A stretch of DNA of 64,000 bases from Hyphomicrobium sp. (GTDB lineage Bacteria; Pseudomonadota; Alphaproteobacteria; Rhizobiales; Hyphomicrobiaceae). The translations under genes were made by a program, and so were the position numbers. The stretch spans positions 1 to 64,000 of the forward strand of contig JASBSU010000031.1 in NCBI GenBank assembly GCA_030148725.1. Reading direction: 5' to 3'. Each line of letters opens with the position of its first letter. The stretch's first letter is position 1. The notes beneath the pieces were generated by a model. It was given only the letters and a program-made list of their open reading frames with translations, had not been told where the DNA came from and searched no databases. Positions 27,892-37,676 of the stretch are shown here, in pieces.

Positions 27892-29133
27892 TCAGCACGG
27901 CAGCAGCTTCTTGTTGCGCGCGTACGCGGCCATGCCGCTCCAGATCCCTGGACCGCCTTCAATGGCCGCACCATCGCCGAGCTTCACGACAGTCGGTCCG
28001 CCATCGAGCGCATAGAACTCGTCGGTCAGTGCGGAGAGACGCTTGTCCCAGTCGTTCCACTCCGGCCGCTCGAAGTAGCGCGCCTGCCGCTTCGCAGTAT
28101 CGCGCTGGTACTTCGCGCCGAACATATCGAGGCCCCGCTTGAAGATGGCGGCTTGCCGTTCGAGCCCCAGCTCTACGAATGCCTCGTAAACCTCCGGCGC
28201 GATGGCACCGGTGGAGTTGAGGAAGAACTGATGCACCCCGCCATTCTCGAACTCGGCATTGAAGAGCTGCATCACCAGCAGCGTGCGCTGCTCCATTGGC
28301 ATGGCAGCGAGCTGACGCGGGAGCGCCGCATCGGACTGGTCCCAGTTCCGGGTTCGCTCCAGCAGCGCCTTGTTGAGAAAGCGCAGTCGCGCGATCTCCC
28401 CGAGGTGGGCGCGCTCCGCCTCGATGCGCGAGAACAGATTTGGCGTGCGCTCGGCATAGCCGCTGACGGCTTTGCCGAATGTCTCGCGCGAGCCGAATTT
28501 CGCGGAAATCGCCAGCATACGCCGATCGAAATCGTTCATCGGCGTATCCAGCGAGGAGAACGAAAAGCGCGTTGCGCGCGCGGCGTTGTCGACCGGATAT
28601 TGCGGACCGAACAGCGACATGGCATCGACGAAAAGCTGATGCTCGCGCTGCAGGCCCGCGGCTTTGAGGGCATCACGTATCTGCGGCGCCAGCGCACCGC
28701 CTTTCATGTAGAAGAAGGTGTGCAGGCCGTCGCGACCTAGTCCGTTGCGCAGCACGTCGAGCAGCACCAGCGTGCGCATCTCCGGTTCAAGACCGTCGAG
28801 TGAGGCATTGAACGCTGCCGGCGGATCGAGGATCGCGCGCACCGACTGCGGACCGACGACATCGCCGATGAGTTCTTCGAACGCGACATGCCGAAGGTCC
28901 GCGTCCGCTTCTGCGAACGTCTCATCCGGCGAGGCGCGCACGTGACAGCCGTTGTCGGCGACATCCCTCGAATGCGAAGGGATCGGCACCCGAATTTCAC
29001 CGGGATCGCCGCTTCGCTGCCCATGCGTCCCGTCTTCGCCATCTTCGGTCGCGGCGTGCGCGATCACGGAGTGCCCCGCTGCAGCAATCGCAAGACCTGC
29101 TGCCACGAGGATGGCCGAACCTAGACGTCGCAT
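27892..29133 (-). CDS. exported protein with two DMP19/DUF4375-like domains
   Basis: 413 residues from ATG 29133 with a signal peptide (about 1-28). Residues about 117-210 and 278-385 are a visible duplication: EPEMRTLVLLDVLRNGLGRDGLHTF parallels MEQRTLLVMQLFNAEFENGGVHQF, each followed by an ALAPQIRDAL/AIAPEVYEAF segment. This spacing resembles DMP19-type helical domains. Function unknown; the paired domain and export are unusual features. Confidence 0.6.
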   Translation of the reverse strand: MRRLGSAILVAAGLAIAAAGHSVIAHAATEDGEDGTHGQRSGDPGEIRVPIPSHSRDVADNGCHVRASPDETFAEADADLRHVAFEELIGDVVGPQSVRAILDPPAAFNASLDGLEPEMRTLVLLDVLRNGLGRDGLHTFFYMKGGALAPQIRDALKAAGLQREHQLFVDAMSLFGPQYPVDNAARATRFSFSSLDTPMNDFDRRMLAISAKFGSRETFGKAVSGYAERTPNLFSRIEAERAHLGEIARLRFLNKALLERTRNWDQSDAALPRQLAAMPMEQRTLLVMQLFNAEFENGGVHQFFLNSTGAIAPEVYEAFVELGLERQAAIFKRGLDMFGAKYQRDTAKRQARYFERPEWNDWDKRLSALTDEFYALDGGPTVVKLGDGAAIEGGPGIWSGMAAYARNKKLLPC

Positions 29134-29201
29134 GAGAGCAGATATCCGCCTTGCTGGACCATTGAACGCCTCGGACCTTATCAGCCCGAAGCGTCGATCA
29201 T

Positions 29202-29564
29202 CTAGCCGGCCTTCGGGAAGCTGATAAGGATCTGCATATGCACCAGCTCCGGATAGTACGCCTTGAGCAGGGCGCCAGCGACCCAAAGGATCACGCCTAG
29301 CAGCATGAGTGCGGGGATGGCGGCCAGCACCGCCTTCATGAAAAACGCCATGAGATGGCCGAACGGCACGTCGAATCGCCCTACCGAAACTCCGGCTGCG
29401 TCTTCGATCGGACGCACGGTCTCCTCGCGCATGTCGGACGCACCGAAATCGTGCGTCAACGTGGCCGATCGTGCCTTCGCCTCCTTCTCGCGTTTTGCAC
29501 GCTCACGTGCATCGCGCTCGCGTCTCAGTGTCCGTGGGAGATCTTCCGCGCCCTCATCCGCCAT
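29202..29564 (-). CDS. small single-pass membrane protein, unknown
   Basis: 120 residues from ATG 29564. The N-terminal 50 residues are highly charged (RRERDARERAKREKEAKAR, probably helical), and one hydrophobic segment lies near 79-101. It precedes the DMP19-like gene on the same strand with a 68-nt gap. No family recognised. Confidence 0.55.
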   Translation of the reverse strand: MADEGAEDLPRTLRRERDARERAKREKEAKARSATLTHDFGASDMREETVRPIEDAAGVSVGRFDVPFGHLMAFFMKAVLAAIPALMLLGVILWVAGALLKAYYPELVHMQILISFPKAG

Positions 29565-29741
29565 GAGAGGGAAATCAACGCTGGCCACGCTCAATGCCTC
29601 CAAGAAATATTGCCGCCTTCGGCCCGGGGGTGAGCGAAAGCGGCGCCTATGCAATGTGCAGCTACCGGGGCGGTGAAACGCCTACCGCCCGATGATCGAT
29701 ATTGCTATTTTGCGCCGGCAATTTGGCGGGGAGGGTTTGAT

Positions 29742-30272
29742 TTGAGCGACTTGCGGCACTTGATCCGAACGATTCCGGATTACCCGAAGCCGGGGATTAT
29801 GTTTCGCGACGTGACGACGTTGATGGGCAACGCCGCAGGCTTCAAGGCCGCGATCGAGGCTATGGCCGCACCGTTCCAGAGCGAGAAGATCGACGCCGTC
29901 GCCGGCATCGAGGCACGCGGTTTCATCCTCGGGGGTGCCGTGGCCGACCGGCTGTCATGCGGCTTCATTCCCATCCGTAAGAAAGGCAAGCTCCCCTGGA
30001 AGACCATCGGGCAGCAGTACACGCTGGAATACGGCGTCGACATCATTGAAATCCACGCCGACGCCATCAAGCCGGGTGAGCGCATCCTCATCGTGGACGA
30101 CCTCATCGCGACCGGCGGCACCGCCGAGGCAGCCGCGAAGCTCATCAGCCGCACCGGTGGTCTCGTTGCGGGCGCGGCCTTCCTCGTCGACCTGCCCGAT
30201 CTCGGCGGGCTCGATCTGCTCCGCAGCCACGGCGTCAGCACGCACGCGCTGATGGCCTTCAGCGGGCATTAG
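29742..30272 (+). CDS. apt: adenine phosphoribosyltransferase
   Basis: Makes AMP from adenine and PRPP. 176 residues from TTG 29742, chosen because GGGGAGGG stands 6 nt upstream and this gives the family length. YPKPGIMFRDVT, AVAGIEARGFI, IPIRKKGKLPW and the PRPP motif ILIVDDLIATGGT are all present. It heads the apt, zinc-ribbon, mtnA, aldolase cluster and can recover adenine released by MtnP. Confidence 0.94.
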   Translation: MSDLRHLIRTIPDYPKPGIMFRDVTTLMGNAAGFKAAIEAMAAPFQSEKIDAVAGIEARGFILGGAVADRLSCGFIPIRKKGKLPWKTIGQQYTLEYGVDIIEIHADAIKPGERILIVDDLIATGGTAEAAAKLISRTGGLVAGAAFLVDLPDLGGLDLLRSHGVSTHALMAFSGH

Positions 30273-30279
30273 CAACCCA

Positions 30280-30516
30280 GTGGCCGCAACCTCGCTCCCC
30301 CCAGAAAAACTGCGTGAGGCGCTGGCTCGCATCGCCGAGTGGCGCCTTGCGCCGGTCGATCCAGTCGCTTGTCCCATCTGCGAAAATGACGGTCTTGTCA
30401 TAGACGATCGCTCGACGCGCCCCTACGCGGAGTGGTACGCGCTCTCCTGCCCCTCTTGCGGGCTAGAGCACACGATCCACATCCCGATGTCTCCGGTCAT
30501 GGCCAGCGGCGAGTGA
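30280..30516 (+). CDS. small zinc-ribbon-like protein
   Basis: 78 residues starting at GTG 30280, only 7 nt after apt and 3 nt before mtnA. Two Cys pairs (CPIC and CPSC) about 25 residues apart make a probable zinc ribbon. No family is recognised. Tight packing inside a purine/methylthioribose salvage operon suggests coexpression, but a functional link is only inference. Confidence 0.65.
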   Translation: MAATSLPPEKLREALARIAEWRLAPVDPVACPICENDGLVIDDRSTRPYAEWYALSCPSCGLEHTIHIPMSPVMASGE

Positions 30517-30519
30517 ACG

Positions 30520-31614
30520 ATGAAAATCAACGGCAAGCCGTATCGGACGATCTGGCTCGCACCCGATGGCTGGTCGGTGGAAGTCATCGACCAGACGCGG
30601 CTGCCGCACGAGTTCTCCGTCATACCGCTGCGGTCGATGGACGATGCGGCGCGAGCCATCCTCTCCATGCAGGTCCGTGGCGCGCCTCTCATCGGCGCGA
30701 CGGCGGCCTACGGGCTCGCGATGGCCATTCGCGAGGATGCCTCCGACGAGGCCATCGATCGCGCCGTCGCGCATCTGGCCAAGCAGCGGCCGACCGCCAT
30801 CAATCTGCGCTGGGCGTTGGACGAGATGCGCCGCGCCGTGCAGAACCAGCCGCGCGAGGAGCGCGTCGCCGCCGCCTATGAGCGCGCCGCGCTGATCTGC
30901 GACGACGACGTCGAGACCTGCCGCCTCATCGGCGAGCATGGTCGCAAGCTCATCATGGACATCGCCCGCAAAAAGGCCGGCGCACCCGTCGAGGTGCTGA
31001 CCCACTGCAACGCGGGCTGGCTCGCCTGCGTCGACTGGGGAACGGCGACGTCCCCCATCTATCAGGCACACGACGCTGGCGTGCCGCTTCATGTCTGGGT
31101 CGACGAGACACGGCCGCGCAACCAGGGTGCCGCCCTGACGGCTTATGAGCTTGGCAGCCACGGCGTGCCGCACACCATCGTCGTCGACAACGCCGGCGGG
31201 CACCTGATGCAGCACGGCCGGGTCGATCTCTGCATCGTCGGCACCGACCGCGTAGCCGCCAACGGCGACGTTGCCAACAAGATCGGCACCTACCTCAAGG
31301 CATTGGCGGCGAAGGACAACAACGTGCCCTTCTACGTCGCGCTGCCGCACTCGACCATCGACTGGACGCTGTCTGAGGGGATGTCGATCCCCATCGAGGA
31401 GCGCTCGGCCGACGAGGTCCTGAAGATGCCCGGGCGCCTGCCTGATGGGTCGGTCGTGACGGTCGAGATCGCGGCCCCCGGCTCCCCGGCCGGCAATCCG
31501 GCCTTTGACGTGACGCCCGCCCGCCTCATTACCGGCTTCATCACCGAGCGCGGCGTGTGCCCGGCGACGCGCGAAGGGCTCCTGTCGCTTTACCCCGAGC
31601 GCGCCCCGGACTGA
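30520..31614 (+). CDS. mtnA: S-methyl-5-thioribose-1-phosphate isomerase
   Basis: Isomerises 5-methylthioribose-1-phosphate to the ribulose-1-phosphate. 364 residues. [35 protein letters not shown] with the catalytic Cys, and [18 protein letters not shown] with the catalytic Asp are typical and separate it from eIF2B subunits. It follows the zinc-ribbon gene by 3 nt, and a class II aldolase gene follows 81 nt downstream. Confidence 0.96.
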   Translation: MKINGKPYRTIWLAPDGWSVEVIDQTRLPHEFSVIPLRSMDDAARAILSMQVRGAPLIGATAAYGLAMAIREDASDEAIDRAVAHLAKQRPTAINLRWALDEMRRAVQNQPREERVAAAYERAALICDDDVETCRLIGEHGRKLIMDIARKKAGAPVEVLTHCNAGWLACVDWGTATSPIYQAHDAGVPLHVWVDETRPRNQGAALTAYELGSHGVPHTIVVDNAGGHLMQHGRVDLCIVGTDRVAANGDVANKIGTYLKALAAKDNNVPFYVALPHSTIDWTLSEGMSIPIEERSADEVLKMPGRLPDGSVVTVEIAAPGSPAGNPAFDVTPARLITGFITERGVCPATREGLLSLYPERAPD

Positions 31615-31695
31615 GGTTGCTACAACCCTTTATAATTCTGCCAAACAACCTGTGGCACTCTCCGCCGCAGGTTCTGATGGTATGGGCGGCGGGGC

Positions 31696-32403
31696 GTGGC
31701 TAAGGCGAAATCGGAAGCGAAAGCTAAGAAGAAGGTCGGCGCCAAGAGCGACGCCGAGAAGCACGCGCGCCGTGCCGTGATCGACACCGCATTGGCCATG
31801 AGCCGTTCCGGTCTCTCGCCGGGGCGCTCAGGCAATGTGTCGTGCCGCTGGAATGGTGGGATGCTCATCACGCCCTCCGGCATGGAGTACGAGACGCTCA
31901 AACCCCGCGACATCGTTTTCATTTCTGCGAAGGGCGTGCTGGCGGGCAAATCACTCCGCAAGCCGTCGAGCGAGTGGCGCTTCCACCTCGCAGCATACAA
32001 TGCCCGCCCTGATATGAACGCGGTGGTGCACGCCCATTCGCTGAATGCCACCGTGCTCGCATGCGTGCACAAGTCGATCCCGGCATTTCACTACATGGTG
32101 GCGGTCGCCGGCGGCAAAGACATCCCGCTCGTGCCCTACGACACATTCGGCACGGACGAACTGGCCGCGCACGTCGCGGCGGGGCTTGCGCAACGCAACG
32201 CCTGCCTGATGGCAAATCACGGCCAGATCGCGATCGGAAAGGACCTATGCTCTGCGCTGGAGCTTGCGCACGAGGTCGAGGTCTTGGCCGAGCAATACGC
32301 GAAGGCGTTGGCGCTCGGCGAGCCTCACATTCTATCGGATGAGGAAATGACGCGCGTGCTGGAGCGCTTCAAGACTTACGGCCAGCGCGCGCAGAACATG
32401 TGA
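31696..32403 (+). CDS. class II aldolase, FucA-like (candidate methylthioribulose-1-phosphate aldolase)
   Basis: 235 residues from GTG 31696, with a lysine-rich N-terminal extension. The catalytic Glu (KPSSEWRFH), the metal ligands HAH and NHG, and overall pattern match L-fuculose-1-phosphate aldolase more closely than the dehydratase MtnB. Next to mtnA this fits the Ald2-type enzyme of the DHAP shunt, which splits methylthioribulose-1-phosphate to DHAP and 2-methylthioacetaldehyde. A TATAAT hexamer lies at 31631-31636. MtnB remains the main alternative. Confidence 0.8.
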   Translation: MAKAKSEAKAKKKVGAKSDAEKHARRAVIDTALAMSRSGLSPGRSGNVSCRWNGGMLITPSGMEYETLKPRDIVFISAKGVLAGKSLRKPSSEWRFHLAAYNARPDMNAVVHAHSLNATVLACVHKSIPAFHYMVAVAGGKDIPLVPYDTFGTDELAAHVAAGLAQRNACLMANHGQIAIGKDLCSALELAHEVEVLAEQYAKALALGEPHILSDEEMTRVLERFKTYGQRAQNM

Positions 32404-32407
32404 GACG

Positions 32408-32686
32408 TCAGTTCGCCAGGCTCTGCAGCGTCGTTTTGCAGGAGCGGCGCCATTGCTGCTTCGTCATGTGCGTACCCTTGTCCCAGATCGCCATGCAGTC
32501 CTGCATGCGCTGATCGAACGTGGGCTCGTTTACGATGCTGCCGGTGGTGACGGTCGCCGATGTATCGGTCTTTGCCGCCCCGCTGCCGGCCGCGCTATCG
32601 CTCGAGAGCGATGTGTCTGCGAGTGCAGCGCCGCTGAAAACGGATGCCGCCGTGAGTGCGATGATGAGGGTCTTGGCAATGCTCAT
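32408..32686 (-). CDS. small exported protein, unknown
   Basis: 92 residues from ATG 32686 with a signal peptide (about 1-23, ending ALA). The mature N-terminus is Ser/Thr/Ala-rich and the C-terminal part has two cysteines (MQDCMAIWD and RRSCKTTL) likely to form a disulfide, with WDKGTHMTKQQW between them. Similar short proteins are common in Hyphomicrobiales. No function known. Confidence 0.65.
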   Translation of the reverse strand: MSIAKTLIIALTAASVFSGAALADTSLSSDSAAGSGAAKTDTSATVTTGSIVNEPTFDQRMQDCMAIWDKGTHMTKQQWRRSCKTTLQSLAN

Positions 32687-32751
32687 GTTCTTTTTGTCCC
32701 CGAAGAGGCGCAGCGACGAAAGCCGCTGCACCCAGAGCCTTCGCGTCCTCG

Positions 32752-32934
32752 TTAGCTGACGCGCGGCCCTTGCATTTGCTTCAACGCCGCTTCGATGCGG
32801 CGCCAAACATGCGCCTCGATTGTGTTCCCTTGGTGCTCGAAATCGCGAGCCTTTTGAGCGGCATGAGCGACGGCGAGATCGCCGCGCGCATCCCGCAGCT
32901 TGCGTGCGTGCTCTTGAATGTCCATCGCCTGCAT
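32752..32934 (-). CDS. conserved 60-residue protein
   Basis: A short, charged, probably helical protein (MDIQEHARKLRDARGDLAVA; ending LKQMQGPRVS). A GGAGG box lies 8 nt before ATG 32934. It resembles small alphaproteobacterial proteins found near ychF and pth. It has no signal peptide, so it should be cytoplasmic. Confidence 0.65.
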   Translation of the reverse strand: MQAMDIQEHARKLRDARGDLAVAHAAQKARDFEHQGNTIEAHVWRRIEAALKQMQGPRVS

Positions 32935-33080
32935 GTCGCAAACCTCCATGATCGTTGGCGATGGAGGAGCATATGGGCGTGGTACGCCGGACCGCCAATG
33001 GCCAACGCGCGCTATTGCGACAAATGCCGCGCTAGCCACGAGTTTTCCACAGTGTAAACGCGGAAAGGTTGGTCGCGGTT

Positions 33081-34178
<1,098 letters not shown>

Positions 34179-34388
34179 GATTTCTCGCTCGAAGCTATTG
34201 GATTGTCGGGTGCTGAGGCGCACACCGAGGCGTTGCCAGATGCCTATGCGGTCGGAGGCTGAATGTGAAGCCTTCCTTTGCCGCAGTTGACGCCAAGCCA
34301 CCGCAAGCCTGTGAAGGCCGGCGGTCGCAGCCCGGCACCAGGCGGCATTTGTTAATGTAGAACAGTCCGTTGGGCTGGCGTGGCGGCC

Positions 34389-34757
34389 CTATCGCAGGCC
34401 GGCACGGTCGCTGCTGCACGGGTATATGGCGTTGACGATTCCAACCATCACGTCATCGGTTTCCGCGCCTGCCCTGCCGAACCGCGCCGCGGAGAGCTTC
34501 ACCCGCACGTGCTCCAGCACCGACACCGGAATGACGCCACCGCCCAGAACGATGCCGCCGAACGCACGCGGCAGGCAGATGCGGCGCTGCCGCCCCTCGT
34601 TCAGGCGATTGAGGCGCGCGTTGATCAGCGAAAAGCAGTCTCCGAGGCGCTCCTCGCGACATTGCTTGACGAACTCATAGACGGCCTCGGCGCGCGCTGG
34701 AGCAGAGCCCAGCACCAGGCCAATTCCCAGAATTGCCGCCACCAGTCGCATCGCCAT
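34389..34757 (-). CDS. exported Rap1a/Tai-like protein
   Basis: 122 residues with a signal peptide ending ARA. The mature part has four Cys in a Rap1a/Tai-like pattern (FVKQC, GDC, RICLP, YPC). The Rap1a/Tai fold was first described in T6SS immunity proteins, but solitary copies without any secretion gene are common. No T6SS gene lies in the window. Immunity is therefore not claimed. Confidence 0.55.
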   Translation of the reverse strand: MAMRLVAAILGIGLVLGSAPARAEAVYEFVKQCREERLGDCFSLINARLNRLNEGRQRRICLPRAFGGIVLGGGVIPVSVLEHVRVKLSAARFGRAGAETDDVMVGIVNAIYPCSSDRAGLR

Positions 34758-34864
34758 GCTCCCTCGATCGATCCGAGAACATCCGCGCAGGTTAGGGTAG
34801 CCTATATTGGATCACTCAGCATGCGCCGCAAATGCGACCGAAACGTCGCGGTCTCGACGCTGCG

Positions 34865-35551
34865 TTAGCCTGCGCGGCGCATGACCCGCGCCACGACGAT
34901 CGCGGCGAGCGACAATCCGGCCGATGCCGCGAGCGCCAGCGCCAGTCCGCTGCCCGATCCTGCCGCGGCGCCGAGCAGTGCGTAAACGCTGGCGAAAACC
35001 ACATTGGCGAGCGTCGTCACCACCAGCACCTGTTTCAGTCCCATGCCGGCAACGCCGGCCACGATGACGGAGGCTTCCGCCAGAACCGGAACCGGCCGGC
35101 ACAGCGCGAGCACGAGCACGCCGTAGCGGTCGAGCTGCCGGTGCAGGTAGCCGAAATCCTCCGGTCCCAAGCTGCGCTCGGCGAAGTCGTGTCCGAGCCA
35201 AAGCCCCAGCCCGTAACCGATGAGGCAGCCGAGCGTAAGGCCGGCCACCGCGACCGCCGTTCCGTTGAGGAGGCCTAAAGCGCTGCCCAACGCGGTGATG
35301 ACCAGCGTCGAGGGAACAGGCAGCGCGACGTCGGCCGCCAGCAGCAGGAACCCGGCGGTCGCCGCAGCGAATGTAGATGTGGTGCCGCTGACGAGATCCC
35401 GGCTCAAGGCTTCGAGGCGATCCCCGAACAGCGCGAATGGAACGATGACGAACGCCAGCAGCGCCGCTGCCAACACGGCGAACCTGCGCCAGCGCCTGCC
35501 GCCATCCGCGATCCGGCGCGACTTTGGCTGCGTTGATGAAGCGTCTGGCAT
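34865..35551 (-). CDS. VTT/DedA-type inner-membrane protein
   Basis: 228 residues with about five hydrophobic segments. The LPVPSTLVITALGSALG stretch and a following Gly-rich helix fit the VTT domain of DedA and TVP38 proteins, which are linked to lipid scrambling and membrane homeostasis. The gene ends close to the GAF gene upstream of it on the same strand (6-nt gap), suggesting one transcript. Confidence 0.75.
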   Translation of the reverse strand: MPDASSTQPKSRRIADGGRRWRRFAVLAAALLAFVIVPFALFGDRLEALSRDLVSGTTSTFAAATAGFLLLAADVALPVPSTLVITALGSALGLLNGTAVAVAGLTLGCLIGYGLGLWLGHDFAERSLGPEDFGYLHRQLDRYGVLVLALCRPVPVLAEASVIVAGVAGMGLKQVLVVTTLANVVFASVYALLGAAAGSGSGLALALAASAGLSLAAIVVARVMRRAG

Positions 35552-35556
35552 CAGCG

Positions 35557-36009
35557 TCAGCCTGCCGAACTGGCGCCCTCGCGCAGCGATGCAAGCTCCC
35601 GGCCCTGCGCGATCAGTCGCGCGATTTCCGCATCGGTGAACGTCCGCTCGGCGCGGTTCGCGACGCCGAGCGCCCCGATGACCTGCTCGCCCTCGAAGAT
35701 CGGCACGACGATGGAGCCCGCAAGACCCGTGGCGCGCGCGCCGGGACGCACATCGCCGCTGTTGTCCGTCTGAATGTTGCAGGCGTTGACCGGCTCCGCG
35801 CGTTCGACCGCAAGCCCCGCCATGCCCTTACCAACGGGAATGGTGCGGATGACGGCCAGCACGTGGTCCGGCATGCCAGCACTCGCGGCAGCCAGGTGCA
35901 GCATTCCGTCCGCGCCGATGAAGTGGATCGTCCCGCTGTCGGCGGCGAAATCGCCGACGATCCGCGCCAGTTCGGTGGAGCAGTCGTGCTGGGTCGTTTC
36001 CATTGCCAC
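35557..36009 (-). CDS. GAF domain protein
   Basis: 150 residues, essentially a single GAF sensor domain (TIHFIGADGMLHLAA, GLAGSIVVPIFEGEQVIGALGVAN). It has no output domain, so it is a free small-molecule sensor or a redox/free-Met-(R)-sulfoxide-type GAF protein. The start is GTG 36009 or ATG 36003, both downstream of AGGAGG (36014-36019). It is followed by the VTT gene after 5 nt. Confidence 0.8.
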   Translation of the reverse strand: MAMETTQHDCSTELARIVGDFAADSGTIHFIGADGMLHLAAASAGMPDHVLAVIRTIPVGKGMAGLAVERAEPVNACNIQTDNSGDVRPGARATGLAGSIVVPIFEGEQVIGALGVANRAERTFTDAEIARLIAQGRELASLREGASSAG

Positions 36010-36108
36010 ATCGCCTCCTGAGAAATAGGGAGGGGGAGTGTAACAATGTTACGTCGCGCTGCAAGCCGCGGCGCCCCCTTGAGCGCCGGAGGCAATCCTC
36101 GTTGCCAC

Positions 36109-36585
36109 CTAACCTCGGTAGGCCGCCTCGAGCTGCGCGATGTCGAGCTTCACCATCCCCAGCATCGCCTTCGATGCGGCGGCAGCGCCAGGACCGCCTC
36201 CGGAAATCATCTCGCCGAGGCGACGCGGCGCGACCTGCCAGGAGACGCCATAGCGATCCTTCAGCCATCCGCACTGCACCGGCGTGCCGCCTCCTTGCAG
36301 CAGGCCGTCCCAGAGGTGGTCGATCTCTTCCTGAGTATCGCAGATGAGCATCAGCGAAATCGCATCGTTGAACTCGTGATGCGGGCCAGCGGAAAACGCC
36401 ACCACGGGCGCTCCCGCGATCGTGAAGGAGACCACCGACACCGATCCCGCCGGACCTGATGGCGTTTCGACGGGTAACGTTGTGACCTGATCGATCGAGG
36501 AGTTAGGAATAATGGAAACGTAGAATTTGGCCGCTTCTTGGGCGTGGGCGGCGTACCAGAGATGCGGAGCGAAAGTGACGCTCAT
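36109..36585 (-). CDS. VOC superfamily protein (PhnB / 3-demethylubiquinone methyltransferase-like)
   Basis: 158 residues from ATG 36585. WYAAHAQEAAKFYVSIIPNS opens the fold, and the C-terminal GVSWQVAPRRLGEMI is typical of the PhnB-like branch. These proteins are usually uncharacterised despite older methyltransferase names. It lies 16 nt after the SRPBCC gene and is probably controlled with it by the divergent MarR. Confidence 0.85.
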   Translation of the reverse strand: MSVTFAPHLWYAAHAQEAAKFYVSIIPNSSIDQVTTLPVETPSGPAGSVSVVSFTIAGAPVVAFSAGPHHEFNDAISLMLICDTQEEIDHLWDGLLQGGGTPVQCGWLKDRYGVSWQVAPRRLGEMISGGGPGAAAASKAMLGMVKLDIAQLEAAYRG

Positions 36586-36601
36586 GGACTCGAGACTCCC
36601 T

Positions 36602-37132
36602 TCAAGGGGCTTCTGCAATGGCCTTGAGGTTGGCGAGCCCTTCGTCGAAGTCGCGCGCCATCATCCGCTCGCAGTCGACGAACAGCGCGAAGATTTTGCC
36701 GGGCAGCCCCGCCACACCTTTCATCGCCCATGTGACTTCGGTCGCATCGTCGACCGGCTTCAACGTGAATTCGACGCGATTGTCGCCGGCGAACGGCTTC
36801 GTCATGAGAAGCCGCATGCCCACCATCGTGGGCGAGCTGTCGACGACGGTCACCGATCCGGTTCCGCCTTTGCCGGCAAAATGGAACGTTGCGCCGGGCC
36901 CGCGATCGGGGCCGCTGTAATGTGCTTTGCCGTCGCAATCGCGTAGCGCGTAGGGGTTCCAGGTATTCATCTGCCTGAGATCGTTGATCAGGCCGTGCAG
37001 GCGCGCCGCAGGCGCCGCAATCGTCAGAGAGCGTGCCGCGTAGAAATCGTCCGGCCGCCGCGAAGCGATGAACAGCGTGATACCGACAGCGCCGAGCACC
37101 GCGCCGAGGAGAAAGATCCAGACTTCTGACAT
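36602..37132 (-). CDS. SRPBCC family protein with N-terminal membrane anchor
   Basis: 176 residues: one helix (about 3-23) and then an SRPBCC/START-like lipid- or small-molecule-binding domain (ARSLTIAAPAARLHGLINDL to the C-terminal helix). It is first in an SRPBCC-VOC pair transcribed away from a MarR gene. Ligand unknown. Confidence 0.83.
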   Translation of the reverse strand: MSEVWIFLLGAVLGAVGITLFIASRRPDDFYAARSLTIAAPAARLHGLINDLRQMNTWNPYALRDCDGKAHYSGPDRGPGATFHFAGKGGTGSVTVVDSSPTMVGMRLLMTKPFAGDNRVEFTLKPVDDATEVTWAMKGVAGLPGKIFALFVDCERMMARDFDEGLANLKAIAEAP

Positions 37133-37167
37133 CTACGGCTCCTGCTTACAGACAACTTGAATTGACG

Positions 37168-37187
37168 TTAGGTTGATATCAACGTAA
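37168..37187. promoter_or_regulatory. candidate MarR operator
   Basis: The perfect palindrome GTTGATATCAAC (37172-37183), extended by TTA and TAA on the two sides, lies in the 65-nt gap between the divergent MarR and SRPBCC genes. It is 10 nt from the MarR start, a typical autoregulatory position. Confidence 0.65.
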
Positions 37188-37197
37188 TAAAGGTGGC

Positions 37198-37650
37198 ATG
37201 TCAATGCGCGGCGAGCCTTCGCTGTCGATAACCCACGAGGTCCGCGACCGTTGCCTTTGTCTGCATGTGCAGAGGGCGGCGCGTGCGCTGGCACGCCGTT
37301 TCGACGACGCCTTGCGGCCGTTCGGTCTCACGAACGGTCAGTTCTCTCTGTTGATGTCGCTGAACCGTCCGGCGCCGCCGACGATCGGAGAAGTTGCGCA
37401 GCTCCTGGCGATGGACCGCACGACGTTGACGGCAAACCTGAAGCCGCTGCAGCGGCGCGGGCTGCTCGACATCGTTGTCGACACCGAAGACCGCCGTAAT
37501 CGTCGGCTGAAGATCACCGAGGCCGGACGCAAATCGCTGGCGGCTGCTGTGGACGTCTGGCGCAGCACGCACGACGACGTCGATGCTCTGCTCGCCCGCT
37601 CGCCCGATAAGCTGCGCCAGGACCTCCTGCGACTATCGCACGAGGACTGA
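37198..37650 (+). CDS. MarR family transcriptional regulator
   Basis: 150 residues with the winged-helix pattern: LTNGQFSLLMSLNRP, TIGEVAQLLAMDRTTLTANLKPLQRRGLL and the wing DTEDRRNRRLKITEAG. It diverges from the SRPBCC-VOC pair, and a palindrome lies between them. Ligand unknown. ATG 37198 or 37204 could start it. Confidence 0.9.
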   Translation: MSMRGEPSLSITHEVRDRCLCLHVQRAARALARRFDDALRPFGLTNGQFSLLMSLNRPAPPTIGEVAQLLAMDRTTLTANLKPLQRRGLLDIVVDTEDRRNRRLKITEAGRKSLAAAVDVWRSTHDDVDALLARSPDKLRQDLLRLSHED

Positions 37651-37676
37651 GCGTTGCGGCGTGGCGCTCTGTTGCT

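Noticed and set aside
34389..34757. Rap1a-like gene as a T6SS immunity protein
   Set aside because: No effector or T6SS gene in the window, and solitary members of the fold are common.
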